Made by a program: the position numbers and the translations under genes. Under the pieces are notes generated by a model that saw only the letters and a list, made by a program, of their open reading frames with translations, was not told where the DNA came from and did not search any database. Shown here piece by piece: positions 37,242-45,391 of a DNA stretch of 64,000 nt (the first letter of the stretch is position 1; every line of letters starts with the position of its first letter). The stretch comes from Maribacter stanieri. Lineage in GTDB: Bacteria > Bacteroidota > Bacteroidia > Flavobacteriales > Flavobacteriaceae. The stretch covers positions 248,001-312,000 of the forward strand of contig NZ_FOYX01000001.1 in NCBI RefSeq assembly GCF_900112245.1, read 5' to 3'.

Positions 37242-37964
37242 TTGCAAACAGAAATTAAAAATTCAAGAATTAAATGTTATAAATGCATGAGACCTTCAAG
37301 CACATGCATTTGCAAACACATTAGTCCTTTTAAAACAAAGGCACGTTTTATTATTCTTATGCACCCTAAAGAGTACAAAAAAGAAAAAAATGGAACGGGA
37401 CATATGACTAAGCTTCAACTTAAAAATTCAGAAATTATAGTGGGTGTAGATTTCACCAATAATAATCGTGTAAATGAAATACTGACTAGAGAGAAAAATT
37501 CTTTTTTACTTTATCCAGGAAAAGATAATTTCAACTTGTCTATAAGAGAAAGTTCAGAAATAGATTCATTTATAGGTACTAACCCACACATTTTCATTCT
37601 AGATGGTACATGGCCCTGCGCCCGTAAAATGCTTAAACTTAGTAAGAACTTGCAGAACTTAAAAAGAGTGAGTTTCGATAATAAAATAAAATCAAAATTC
37701 ATCATTAAACAGCAACCAAATTCTCTCTGCCTTAGTACTATTGAATCTGTTTATACGGTCTTAAATTTACTTAAGGAAGGTGATTTAGAACAATGCGAGA
37801 CAAAGGATTTTCTTATTCCTTTTGAAAAAATGATTGAACATCAACTAGAATATTTGCTAAACCCAAATAGCAAAAACTATTCTTCAACTGCAAAAAAGAC
37901 CATAATAACTAAGGACATGTATAAGAAAAGTACGGAAAGAAATATAATTTTTGAACTAGAGTAA
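37242..37964 (+). CDS. DTW-domain tRNA-uridine aminocarboxypropyltransferase
   Basis: The 240-residue protein has an N-terminal cysteine cluster (CYKCMRPSSTCICKH), the family-naming DGTW at about residue 125 (IFILDGTWPCARKMLK) and QPNSLCLSTIESVYTVL. Homologues (TapT/TuaA) transfer the 3-amino-3-carboxypropyl group from SAM to uridine 47 of tRNA. A TTG start at 37242 is used, since a stop lies upstream and the next ATG would cut into the cysteine cluster. Neighbours are a broken DUF2199 gene and a 730-base decayed stretch. Confidence 0.85.
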   Translation: MQTEIKNSRIKCYKCMRPSSTCICKHISPFKTKARFIILMHPKEYKKEKNGTGHMTKLQLKNSEIIVGVDFTNNNRVNEILTREKNSFLLYPGKDNFNLSIRESSEIDSFIGTNPHIFILDGTWPCARKMLKLSKNLQNLKRVSFDNKIKSKFIIKQQPNSLCLSTIESVYTVLNLLKEGDLEQCETKDFLIPFEKMIEHQLEYLLNPNSKNYSSTAKKTIITKDMYKKSTERNIIFELE

Positions 37965-38228
37965 GTTTGAAAATGCAAGTAAAATCATAGTTACTACTTC
38001 GCAATTGGCTTATAAGTTTTTTTTTGGAAATTTGGTTTTACTACCACAGAAAAAGAATATTGGGGATAATGACTTGATCTTTTTGAAGTGGAGCTGGTAA
38101 ATAATAAATCAATTTAATAATATCTACATCAATTGCTTTAGCATACTTAGGCTTCTATTTACTGTATCGTGTGATTAAAAAGCATACAAATTGCCATTAT
38201 AATTCAACATTAATTTAAAGTTAGAAAT

Positions 38229-38411
38229 ATGCAAAAGATAATTTATTATGTAGCAAGTTCTCTTGTTAAATATATTGATGATTCTGATGATGACATAAGT
38301 AAATTTACACCTAGAGTTAAAGGCGTAGAAAAGTATCTATAAGATTTACAATAGTTTAACACCATTAGAATAGGTAAAAGAACCTATGAATTCGGGTATT
38401 AATATGGATTG
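38229..38411 (+). pseudogene. Remnant of a RibD-C/dihydrofolate-reductase-like gene with three in-frame stops
   Basis: From ATG 38229 one frame reads MQKIIYYVASSLVKYIDDSD, DDISKFTPRVKGVEKYL, then after TAA (38340) DLQ, after TAG (38352) FNTIRIGKRTYEFGY, and after TAA (38400) YGL. This is the N-terminal half of the small dihydrofolate-reductase-like (RibD C-domain) family in unbroken register, with three stops. The normal SLDGY motif reads SLVKY and GRKTYEFGY reads GKRTYEFGY. The C-terminal half is missing. The 260 bases before it (37965-38228) hold no gene I can support. Confidence 0.75.
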
Positions 38412-38422
38412 ATTATCAAAGT

Positions 38423-38572
38423 GTCGTCTTATTTACAAAAAACAACTACAAGGTATATGCAACCATGCGCAACCTTAAGAAAGGCGTTGAATTAAAAAAA
38501 GCGATTGAGTTGAAATACACCAAACAGTACGGCAATGAAGTAGAAAAATTGATAAATGAAAATTGTAAGTAA
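38423..38572 (+). pseudogene. Short orphan coding remnant (about 49 codons)
   Basis: The frame from 38423 to the stop at 38570 encodes VVLFTKNNYKVYATMRNLKK, then GVELKKAIELKYTKQYGNEV and EKLINENCK, which looks like real protein of mixed charge. The first in-frame ATG (38464) would give only 35 residues. It is not the C-terminus of the reductase family just upstream, so a deletion may have joined two broken genes. No family is recognised. Confidence 0.35.
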
Positions 38573-38670
38573 AAAAAGGATAGCAAAAAAGACTTGTGAC
38601 CTAAACAACAATCTATTTGGTTAGTTTGATTTAAAATACCACCTGAAATCAAGCAAACCACTAGCTATCC
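38571..38670 (-). terminator. Long imperfect hairpin ending in a seven-T run (minus strand): extended terminator or small structured RNA
   Basis: On the minus strand GGATAGC (38670-38664) pairs with GCTATCC (38584-38578), followed directly by TTTTTTT. Inside, TGGTT and TTGATTT (38618-38632 on plus) pair with AAATCAA and AACCA (38646-38660 on plus). About 33 bases on one side stay unpaired. It begins 27 bases after the stop of the minus-strand gene at 38698, so it can act as that gene's terminator. Confidence 0.5.
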
Positions 38671-38697
38671 TCTCTTTTTAAAATTTTATACTGTATT

Positions 38698-39114
38698 CTA
38701 TTTGAATAAATGCACAGAAGATTCCTTAAGATTTAACTTTGCAGCTTCTGGAAATTCTGCGTGAACTATTAACACATTTTCATGATGTTGCTCTAATTCG
38801 CTTAACACATTTCTGTTTAATAATAATATGGTAGAATGACCATGATGGTCTAATTTATCTAAAATTGTTTTTCCGTTGAACTCACATATCCAATGGGTTT
38901 CAGACATTTTTTCTTCGTAAAACACCTCAATAGTAGGTACTTGATAATAATCATGCTCACCAATTCCCTCAAGATCAAAAACTAAACGAAGCAATCCGCT
39001 TTCTAACTCTGCGACTTCACTAGAAATTCCTAATTCTTCAAAAGATACTTTACCAGAAGTTGGCTCATTGAATTTCACTTTAATCTCTCCTTGATTAATC
39101 TCTACCTTGTTCAT
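38698..39114 (-). CDS. Conserved-looking cytosolic protein of unknown function
   Basis: This 138-residue acidic protein has no signal peptide or membrane helix. It alternates short strands (EIKVKFNEPTSGKVSFEEL, ETHWICEFNGKTILDKL) with a His-rich turn (LDHHGHSTILLLN). I recognise no domain. A -7 element matching the Bacteroidota consensus lies 25 bases upstream and a hairpin with a T run follows, so it appears to be a complete single-gene unit. It borders the decayed region. Confidence 0.6.
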   Translation of the reverse strand: MNKVEINQGEIKVKFNEPTSGKVSFEELGISSEVAELESGLLRLVFDLEGIGEHDYYQVPTIEVFYEEKMSETHWICEFNGKTILDKLDHHGHSTILLLNRNVLSELEQHHENVLIVHAEFPEAAKLNLKESSVHLFK

Positions 39115-39139
39115 CTACGTTTGTTTTTATGATACCACC

Positions 39140-39147
39140 AAAGCTAG
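39140..39147 (-). promoter_or_regulatory. Candidate -7 element TAGCTTTG for the gene at 38698
   Basis: The minus strand reads TAGCTTTG, an exact TAnnTTTG match, 25 bases before the ATG. A -33 TTTG at the expected distance is not visible. Confidence 0.4.
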
Positions 39148-39178
39148 ATAACAACGCTAATTTATAATATGATATTTA

Positions 39179-39856
39179 TCAGGATTGGTCAATCTTATAC
39201 ATCGTAGTTATAATAACTCCCTTTCCATCCCTTACCTTCAATAATTGTTTTTCTTTAACTATTTTTAAATTAAAAGGTGCAACTAAAAGATCAATTCCAC
39301 TCTTTTTTTTTAATCGGGTTCCTTGTCCCGATATAATATCGATATTGGGCACAAAATCACCTTCAGGCACATGTTCCGTAACTATTAGATATTTATAATC
39401 ATATAACTTATCTATAACTTTTTTCACCTCTGCATTTGATATATGTTGCAGCACTTGACGAACAATAGCACAATCTGCAATTGGCAACTCATCTACGGCA
39501 ATATCTAAACATTGAAATTCTAGATTTCCCAATTCAAACGCCTGCTTGTTTCGCTCAATTAGCTCAGGTACAATATCAACGGCAATGTAGTTCTCAGTAT
39601 ACATCACCAACTCCTTGCCAACGTTAAAATCTCCGCACCCTAAATCGCACACCGAAACCGGACTTTCAAACGCATTTAAGAATTTGACCAGAGCTTCTAC
39701 ATAAGGCGCTACAATTTCTGAACGATGTGATCCATCACCAGAGTAAAAATCTGAAGTACTGCTACCCCACAGGTTCTTTTCATAGACCTGTTGCATGGCA
39801 TCTTTCGTAGGCCATGGTTTTTTATTTCGTTTCGCTTTATTTTCTTTTTTATTCAC
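39179..39856 (-). CDS. SAM-dependent class I methyltransferase
   Basis: The 225-residue protein has a very basic N-terminus (NKKENKAKRNKKPWP) and a Rossmann methyltransferase fold. Motif I is SVCDLGCGDFNVGKEL (about 69-84), the acidic end of strand 2 is YIAVDIVPELIERN, and motif IV is ADCAIVRQVLQHIS. The substrate is unknown. The fold suggests a small-molecule methyltransferase of the type-11/25 group rather than an RNA enzyme. It precedes the 38698 gene on the same strand with a 64-base gap. Confidence 0.8.
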   Translation of the reverse strand: MNKKENKAKRNKKPWPTKDAMQQVYEKNLWGSSTSDFYSGDGSHRSEIVAPYVEALVKFLNAFESPVSVCDLGCGDFNVGKELVMYTENYIAVDIVPELIERNKQAFELGNLEFQCLDIAVDELPIADCAIVRQVLQHISNAEVKKVIDKLYDYKYLIVTEHVPEGDFVPNIDIISGQGTRLKKKSGIDLLVAPFNLKIVKEKQLLKVRDGKGVIITTMYKIDQS

Positions 39857-39869
39857 CGTACTCTATATT

Positions 39870-39907
39870 AAAAAAAACAAGCCATAAACTTTCGTTTATG
39901 GCTTGTT
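39870..39907 (-). terminator. Intrinsic terminator after the DUF885 gene
   Basis: A perfect 14-bp stem (AACAAGCCATAAAC at 39876-39889 with GTTTATGGCTTGTT at 39894-39907) has a four-base loop. On the minus strand it runs into seven Ts, 28 bases after the DUF885 stop. Confidence 0.9.
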
Positions 39908-39935
39908 AATATACTTTAAAATAGATGAATTCTAA

Positions 39936-41738
39936 TTATTTCTGAGTTGCTATCCAAGTCTTTACTCTACGTTCTAACAATTCTAAAGGCAAAGCACCTC
40001 CGCCAAGAATAGTATCGTGAAATCCTTTGATATCAAATTTATCACCTAACTCGGTTTCTGCCATTTTACGCAATTCTTGAATTTTAAGCATCCCAATTTT
40101 ATAAGAAGTCGCCTGCCCTGGCATTACCATATACCGCTGAACTTCTGCAACAATAGCACCTTGAGAAATTGATGAATTCTCTGTAAAATATTTTACAGCA
40201 TCTGCTTCTGTCCATCCTTTTGCATGTATCCCTGTGTCTACCACCAAACGTATTGCTCTCCAAATTTCATTTACCAAGCGACCGAAATCATAATATGGAT
40301 TCTGGTAACCGCCCATTTCTTTTGCCAATGCTTCTGAGTATAATCCCCAACCTTCACTATAGACACTAAAACCAGCCTGAGTTCTAAACTTAGGTACAGA
40401 TTCTAATTCTTGTGCTATAGAAATCTGCATATGGTGCCCTGGGTTACCTTCATGATACGCAACACCCTCCATAGTAGATTTAGGCATAGCGTTCATTTCT
40501 GATAAATGCACATAATAGGTACCTTTTCTAGAACCGTCGGGTGTACCTGCAGAATAGTGCTGTGGCGCACCATCTTGTTCACGAAAAGCCTCAACCCTTT
40601 TTACCTGCAACTTAGCTTTTGGCAAAATACCAAAGTAGTCTGGTAACTTCTTCGTTAAATCATCTAAATATTTTGTGGACTCATCTAAATACCCCTGTCT
40701 ACCTTCGTCTGTATTTGGGAAAAAGAATTGCGAGTCTGTATTTACAAATTTGAAAAAAGAATTTAAATCGCCATCAAAACCAACTTTTTCTTTAATCGCC
40801 ATCATCTCTCCCTTTATCCTTGCTACCTCAGCAAGCCCTATTTCATGAATTTCGTCTGCTGTTAAATCTGTGGTAGTAAAAACTTTTAAACGATAATTAT
40901 AAAAATCTTTACCATGCTCATGACGACTTACGCCCGTTGGTGTTTCTTCCGCATTATCAACCTCACTTTCTAACCAAGCCAACAATTTATCATATGATGG
41001 TGAAAAATACTCATCAAGAACCTTTACCGATTCTTCTTTTAGTGAAGTAGCCTCTTCTGCCGTAATTTCTTCTGATGCTAAAAGCGCATCAATTTTACCG
41101 TTCATATCAATCAGCAATGGTGTACCATCTTTCAATGATTTTGTTTGAGCAATAACCGTGGTAAATGCAAATTTTGGAGGTAAATTTCCTGCTGTGGCTT
41201 GTTCTTTTGCTCGCTCAACCAATTGATCAATTCCTCTTGAGACCTCTTTAACCCTAGAGATATAAGCGTTCATATCAGAAAGACTATCTACCTTATGAAA
41301 ATTGATTAAATAACTTGGTAAACGCGTATGCATACCACGCATTTGATCAAAAACGTAATCTAAGTTCTCAAAAGTGGCACCTTCTTTTAATGTTTCATAT
41401 TGGTAAACCCATAAATCGTAAGACGTTTTGTCAGCATCATTTAAACTGTCATAGTCAAATTTTTCTTTTAGTTCATTGGTAGTCTTAGTATACCATTCCA
41501 GTTCCTTTTTCTCTGCAGCTTTGCTTAAATCATCAATTTTGTCATACTGATCTTTTCTGCCCTGAGCGGTCAACGCTAACGGACTCATTTGTAACTGCTC
41601 TTCATATTTATCGTCGAACCATTTATTCAAGGCTACCGTTTGGTCTACCTCAACCTTTGGTTCTTCTTTACAAGAAGAAAGTAGCAGAAAAGCTATGGAA
41701 AAGCTTGTTGCAATGCTCGTAGAAATAATTCTTTTCAT
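39936..41738 (-). CDS. DUF885 family lipoprotein, probable metallopeptidase
   Basis: The protein is 600 residues from ATG 41738, chosen because it opens a lipoprotein signal (KRIISTSIATSFSIAFLLLS followed by SC); the longer frame adds 41 residues with no signal. DUF885 spans most of the length. The zinc-peptidase-like motif GVAYHEGNPGHHMQ (HEGxPGHH) lies near 440, with a distal Glu in YSEGWGLYSEALA. Related proteins are annotated as X-Pro dipeptidases or carboxypeptidases. It is followed by a strong terminator and divergent from the next gene. Confidence 0.85.
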   Translation of the reverse strand: MKRIISTSIATSFSIAFLLLSSCKEEPKVEVDQTVALNKWFDDKYEEQLQMSPLALTAQGRKDQYDKIDDLSKAAEKKELEWYTKTTNELKEKFDYDSLNDADKTSYDLWVYQYETLKEGATFENLDYVFDQMRGMHTRLPSYLINFHKVDSLSDMNAYISRVKEVSRGIDQLVERAKEQATAGNLPPKFAFTTVIAQTKSLKDGTPLLIDMNGKIDALLASEEITAEEATSLKEESVKVLDEYFSPSYDKLLAWLESEVDNAEETPTGVSRHEHGKDFYNYRLKVFTTTDLTADEIHEIGLAEVARIKGEMMAIKEKVGFDGDLNSFFKFVNTDSQFFFPNTDEGRQGYLDESTKYLDDLTKKLPDYFGILPKAKLQVKRVEAFREQDGAPQHYSAGTPDGSRKGTYYVHLSEMNAMPKSTMEGVAYHEGNPGHHMQISIAQELESVPKFRTQAGFSVYSEGWGLYSEALAKEMGGYQNPYYDFGRLVNEIWRAIRLVVDTGIHAKGWTEADAVKYFTENSSISQGAIVAEVQRYMVMPGQATSYKIGMLKIQELRKMAETELGDKFDIKGFHDTILGGGALPLELLERRVKTWIATQK

Positions 41739-42011
41739 GATAATTGAATTTGGATTTAGTTTGTTATAATTCTGCTTCTCGTTATTATTCTGAATAGCAG
41801 GTGGGGAAGATTTAAAGATACTGATTTTGATTATATACACTCCTCTTTTTATATTCAACACTTAAGGCTTTATCACATCAAAGAATTAAACTATTTTTCT
41901 AGACTTATTTAAACTAATCACAAGAATATCCGCATTAAACCATAAAAATATTTATTCACTAACTTAAGATAAATATTAATGCTTAAAATTCTTAACCCTA
42001 TAGTCTTATCA

Positions 42012-42557
42012 ATGGAACAAATTAAAATCATTTTCTTTCTATTAGCTTCATTCTTTGGTATTGAAGAGAGCAAAATTGCGGCAGACAAAAACACCGTAAC
42101 TATTTATCCAGAAGACCATAAAATTGAGATTGTACAAGAACATCTTTTTACCATTATACAAACAGAAAAAGATACCGCACTGACCCTAGCACAATGGGAA
42201 CAATTAGCAAAATGGAAAGAAAATAAACTGTCATGGGCTAAAGAGTTAGAAAATTTTACCAATAAAGATGTGACTATTGAAAATAATGAAGGAACTATAG
42301 CACCACTCATTTCTTTCAACTACACTGACGAAAATGATTTGCGCGCTTTGGGTATTTGGTATAACAAAGAGAAAAATCAATATTCAATTAATAATGTTCC
42401 AAGAGAAAATACCTCTAGCGAAAACGGTAAATTAGAAGGTAATTATTGGACTTTTGACGGAGGCAGTACATTTAGCTTTACTAATGAAGCTTTTGCTGAC
42501 CTGCCTAATGAATATAAAAGATTAAAACTTCCAATCACTGAAATCCTTAAGGACTAA
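42012..42557 (+). CDS. Conserved protein with N-terminal hydrophobic segment, unknown function
   Basis: The protein is 181 residues from ATG 42012, chosen because the hydrophobic stretch (IIFFLLASFFGI) then follows a short charged start; ATG 41979 adds 11 residues. The remainder mixes strands and helices with many Asn/Glu residues (WEQLAKWKENKLSWAKELEN, YWTFDGGSTFSFT). No domain is recognised. The next gene starts 10 bases after its stop, so it is in a run with the SnoaL-like and agmatinase genes. Confidence 0.6.
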   Translation: MEQIKIIFFLLASFFGIEESKIAADKNTVTIYPEDHKIEIVQEHLFTIIQTEKDTALTLAQWEQLAKWKENKLSWAKELENFTNKDVTIENNEGTIAPLISFNYTDENDLRALGIWYNKEKNQYSINNVPRENTSSENGKLEGNYWTFDGGSTFSFTNEAFADLPNEYKRLKLPITEILKD

Positions 42558-42567
42558 ATTTCAAATT

Positions 42568-42945
42568 ATGGACTTGCAGAAAAATAAAGAAAATGCCATC
42601 GCATTCTACAAAACAGCTTATTTAGGGCAACCAAAACTGGCTATAGAGAAATATGTGGGTAATAAATATATTCAACATAACCCAGATGTAGCTAACGGCA
42701 CACAAGGTTTCATTGATTATTTTGAACGCATGAAGACAGAATACCCAGAAAAGTCTATTGAATTTGTACGTTGTATTGCCGAAGGTGATTTAGTGGCATT
42801 ACATACGCACCAAATATGGCCAGGAAATGACCAATACATTACCATGGATTTTTTTAGATTTGATACCAACGGTAATATTTGTGAACATTGGGATTCTATT
42901 CAACAAATACCCGAAAAATCTAAGAACCCAAATACAATGTACTAA
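42568..42945 (+). CDS. SnoaL-like/NTF2-fold protein
   Basis: The 125-residue protein has the NTF2-like sequence pattern of the SnoaL polyketide cyclase group: AIAFYKTAYLGQPKLAIEKY, YIQHNPDVANGTQGFIDYF, and FFRFDTNGNICEHWDSIQQIP near the C-terminus. Typical members bind small hydrophobic ligands or isomerise them, but the role here cannot be inferred. It lies between an unknown protein gene and agmatinase. Confidence 0.8.
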   Translation: MDLQKNKENAIAFYKTAYLGQPKLAIEKYVGNKYIQHNPDVANGTQGFIDYFERMKTEYPEKSIEFVRCIAEGDLVALHTHQIWPGNDQYITMDFFRFDTNGNICEHWDSIQQIPEKSKNPNTMY

Positions 42946-42974
42946 TACCGCAACGGACAAAAGAACTCAACTTT

Positions 42975-43757
42975 ATGAAAAATATTAATATTCAAGGTCT
43001 TAATTGGGATGCCAAATCATCGTTTCAACAAGGTCCTGCGAAAGCTCCTAACTTAATTAGAAAAGCATTGTACAGCGATTCAATGAATCTATGTACTGAA
43101 TTCGGGGTGTCAATTGAAAATGATGCCATAACCGATAAAGGTGATTTTACCATAAATGAGTATTTTGATATTACAGACATTACCAGAAAAAATATTGAAT
43201 CAGGCGTTAAACTACTTTCATTAGGCGGTGATCATTCGGTTACCTTCCCAATAATAAAAGCGTTTCATGAGCATTACCCAAAACTAGACATTCTACATAT
43301 TGATGCCCATGCAGATCTGTACCATGACTATGAAGGCGACCCGTATTCTCACGCATGCCCTTTTGCAAGAATTATGGAAAATGGATTTGCCGTAAAATTG
43401 GTTCAAGTAGGTATTAGAACTTTGAATCCGCATCAGGCTGCACAAGCAAAAAAGTACAATGTAGACGTTCATGAAATGCGAAACCTTGACCTAAATAACA
43501 TTCCGAAATTTGAGAATCCGTTGTATATAACTTTAGACATGGACGGTTTTGACCCTGCCTTTGCACCAGGAGTTTCTCATCATGAGCCCGGCGGACTCTC
43601 ATCGCGCCAAGTTTTAGATTTAATTCATAGCATTGATACCGAAGTGGTGGGTGCTGATATTGTCGAATATAATCCTGATCGAGATTTTCATGACATGACC
43701 GCATATTTGGCTGCAAAAATGATGAAAGAACTTATTGGTAAAATGATGGAACGTTAA
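42975..43757 (+). CDS. speB: Agmatinase/arginase-family ureohydrolase
   Basis: This 260-residue manganese enzyme of the ureohydrolase family would convert agmatine to putrescine and urea. Metal ligands are all present: GGDHSVTFP, HIDAHADLYHDYEG and TLDMDGFDPAFAPG, with the family segment PGGLSSRQVLDLI. The His after DxDxD-type motifs supports a working binuclear site. Arginase or formimidoglutamase cannot be fully excluded. It lies 2.4 kb before the arginine operon but is separated from it by a membrane glycosyltransferase. Confidence 0.85.
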   Translation: MKNINIQGLNWDAKSSFQQGPAKAPNLIRKALYSDSMNLCTEFGVSIENDAITDKGDFTINEYFDITDITRKNIESGVKLLSLGGDHSVTFPIIKAFHEHYPKLDILHIDAHADLYHDYEGDPYSHACPFARIMENGFAVKLVQVGIRTLNPHQAAQAKKYNVDVHEMRNLDLNNIPKFENPLYITLDMDGFDPAFAPGVSHHEPGGLSSRQVLDLIHSIDTEVVGADIVEYNPDRDFHDMTAYLAAKMMKELIGKMMER

Positions 43758-43811
43758 AACATATTTCAATAAAAACCATTAAATTGACCTTTTACTAAAC
43801 CCAAACTCCTA

Positions 43812-45155
43812 ATGCCGTTTTCTTTTAAAAATTTTATGAAACTCCATAAGGTTTCCTTAATCTTAGCGGTATTGAGTTTTGTATTCTATTACACCTTTGC
43901 ATATCACTTACAGAGAACAGATTTCATAAAGCTGCTTACGCTCTTTGTTGCGCTTTTCTTTTTCTGTTTTAAACTTATACAGTTCGAGAAATTGAACTTT
44001 AGATTTCTACTGGGCATAGGAGTGATTTTTAGACTTATTTTTCTTTGTATAGAACCTAATTTATCTCAAGATTTTTATCGTTTTATTTGGGACGGACATT
44101 TGGTTTCTAGTGGTGCCAACCCCTATTTGCACACCCCAGATCAGTTAATGACAAACATGGTATCTATGATACCAAATGCCAATATACTTTATGAAGGTAT
44201 GGGCAGTTTAAGTGCACGCCACTATAGCAATTACCCACCTTTGAACCAGCTTATTTTTGCAATTGCAGCATTTGTAGGTGGTAAGAGTATTTTTGCGTCA
44301 CTGCTGACCCTACGGGCAATTATTATACTTGCCGATATTGGTATATTCTATTTTGGCAGAAAGCTGCTAAAAAATCTGAACAGATCTCCGCATTTAATAT
44401 TCTGGTATTTTTTAAATCCGCTTGTAATTGTAGAGCTTACCGGCAATCTTCATTTTGAAGGTGTTATGCTGTTTTTCTTTATTCTAGCTATGTTTTTATT
44501 ATCAATAGATAAATGGAAAACTGCAGGTATAGTTATGGCTTGTTCTATTTCAATAAAACTAGTACCCCTATTATTTTTACCACTTTTCTTTAAGTACCTA
44601 GGATGGAAAAAAAGTATCATTTTCTATATGATCATTGGTATCACTTCAATCGTTCTTTTTCTACCATTTAATACCCCAGAGTTTATAGACAACTATTCTA
44701 AAACTCTGAAGCTATGGTTCTCAAATTTTGAATTCAATGCTAGCATCTATAATATCGCTAAAAAAACTGCCATACATTTTGATGCAAAGCCGTGGGAGTT
44801 CATTAAAGAATATGGCAAAATTACTCCGTTACTTACCATAGCCACCGTAGGTCTATTTACATTTTTACCAAAAAGATATGACTTAAACAGAGTGCTTTGG
44901 TCTATGATGTGGGTTTTGACCATCTATTACTTTATGTCTACTACGGTACACCCGTGGTATGCCATTTTTCTGGTGTTACTTTCTATTTTTACAACGTATA
45001 GATATGCTATCATTTGGTCTGCCGCTATTGTATTAAGCTACTTGGCTTATTCTCAGGCAGATTTCAAAGAAAACCTCTGGCTTCTTGCCATTGAGTATAT
45101 TTCAGTGTACGGCTTCATTATTTATGAAATTGTTGCACATAATAACAAAAAGTGA
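43812..45155 (+). CDS. Polytopic mannosyltransferase-like membrane glycosyltransferase (GT-C/GT87-like)
   Basis: This 447-residue membrane protein has about 10-12 helices. The first periplasmic loop has the GT-C type motif NLSQDFYRFIWDGHLVSSGA and NPYLHTP, followed by HYSNYPPLNQLIFA. Such enzymes use polyprenyl-phosphate sugars, often mannose. The DPM1-like GT2 at 33.0 kb could supply the donor. ATG 43836 (MKLHKVSL) is an alternative start. The acceptor is unknown. Confidence 0.75.
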   Translation: MPFSFKNFMKLHKVSLILAVLSFVFYYTFAYHLQRTDFIKLLTLFVALFFFCFKLIQFEKLNFRFLLGIGVIFRLIFLCIEPNLSQDFYRFIWDGHLVSSGANPYLHTPDQLMTNMVSMIPNANILYEGMGSLSARHYSNYPPLNQLIFAIAAFVGGKSIFASLLTLRAIIILADIGIFYFGRKLLKNLNRSPHLIFWYFLNPLVIVELTGNLHFEGVMLFFFILAMFLLSIDKWKTAGIVMACSISIKLVPLLFLPLFFKYLGWKKSIIFYMIIGITSIVLFLPFNTPEFIDNYSKTLKLWFSNFEFNASIYNIAKKTAIHFDAKPWEFIKEYGKITPLLTIATVGLFTFLPKRYDLNRVLWSMMWVLTIYYFMSTTVHPWYAIFLVLLSIFTTYRYAIIWSAAIVLSYLAYSQADFKENLWLLAIEYISVYGFIIYEIVAHNNKK

Positions 45156-45219
45156 AGTTTTTGTAAAAATTATACGATGAGTGATGTCAAATAAATATAA
45201 TTTGTACATTTACCCTGTA

Positions 45220-45306
45220 ATGAACGAAAAAAACTACTTTCTATATAGTACCGTGAGCCCAGTTGCTCTTGCGCGTCCGTTCACATCTCGCCGTCGTCGC
45301 CCGTAA
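45220..45306 (+). CDS. Arginine-rich leader peptide ahead of the arginine/proline operon
   Basis: A 28-codon ORF (ATG 45220, TAA 45304) ends ALARPFTSRRRRP-stop. It has five Arg codons, four consecutive, all CGT/CGC rather than the AGA preferred in this AT-rich genome. It lies 85 bases before the first operon gene. A run of the end-product amino acid near the end of a short ORF is the hallmark of attenuation leaders such as those of trp and his. The following GTAA-loop mini-hairpin (CCCGTAAGGG) overlaps its stop; a T run is at 45363-45369, but no classic terminator stem was found. A second short ORF (45322-45411) overlaps the GNAT start. Confidence 0.7.
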   Translation: MNEKNYFLYSTVSPVALARPFTSRRRRP

Positions 45307-45391
45307 GGGTAAGATATAATTATGGAATTAGGTGAGTCCATTTCCGCACAGAAAATCAAAACTTTTTTTACACTTTTAAATCTAACTGGCA

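Noticed and set aside
37965-38228. A gene in the 260 bases before the reductase remnant
   Set aside because: Only short frames with repeated stops were found and none resembled a known protein.
45197-45212. ATAATTTG or TACATTTA as the arginine-operon promoter
   Set aside because: Each has mismatches to TAnnTTTG and neither has a -33 TTTG at 17-21 bases, so the operon promoter is left unassigned.
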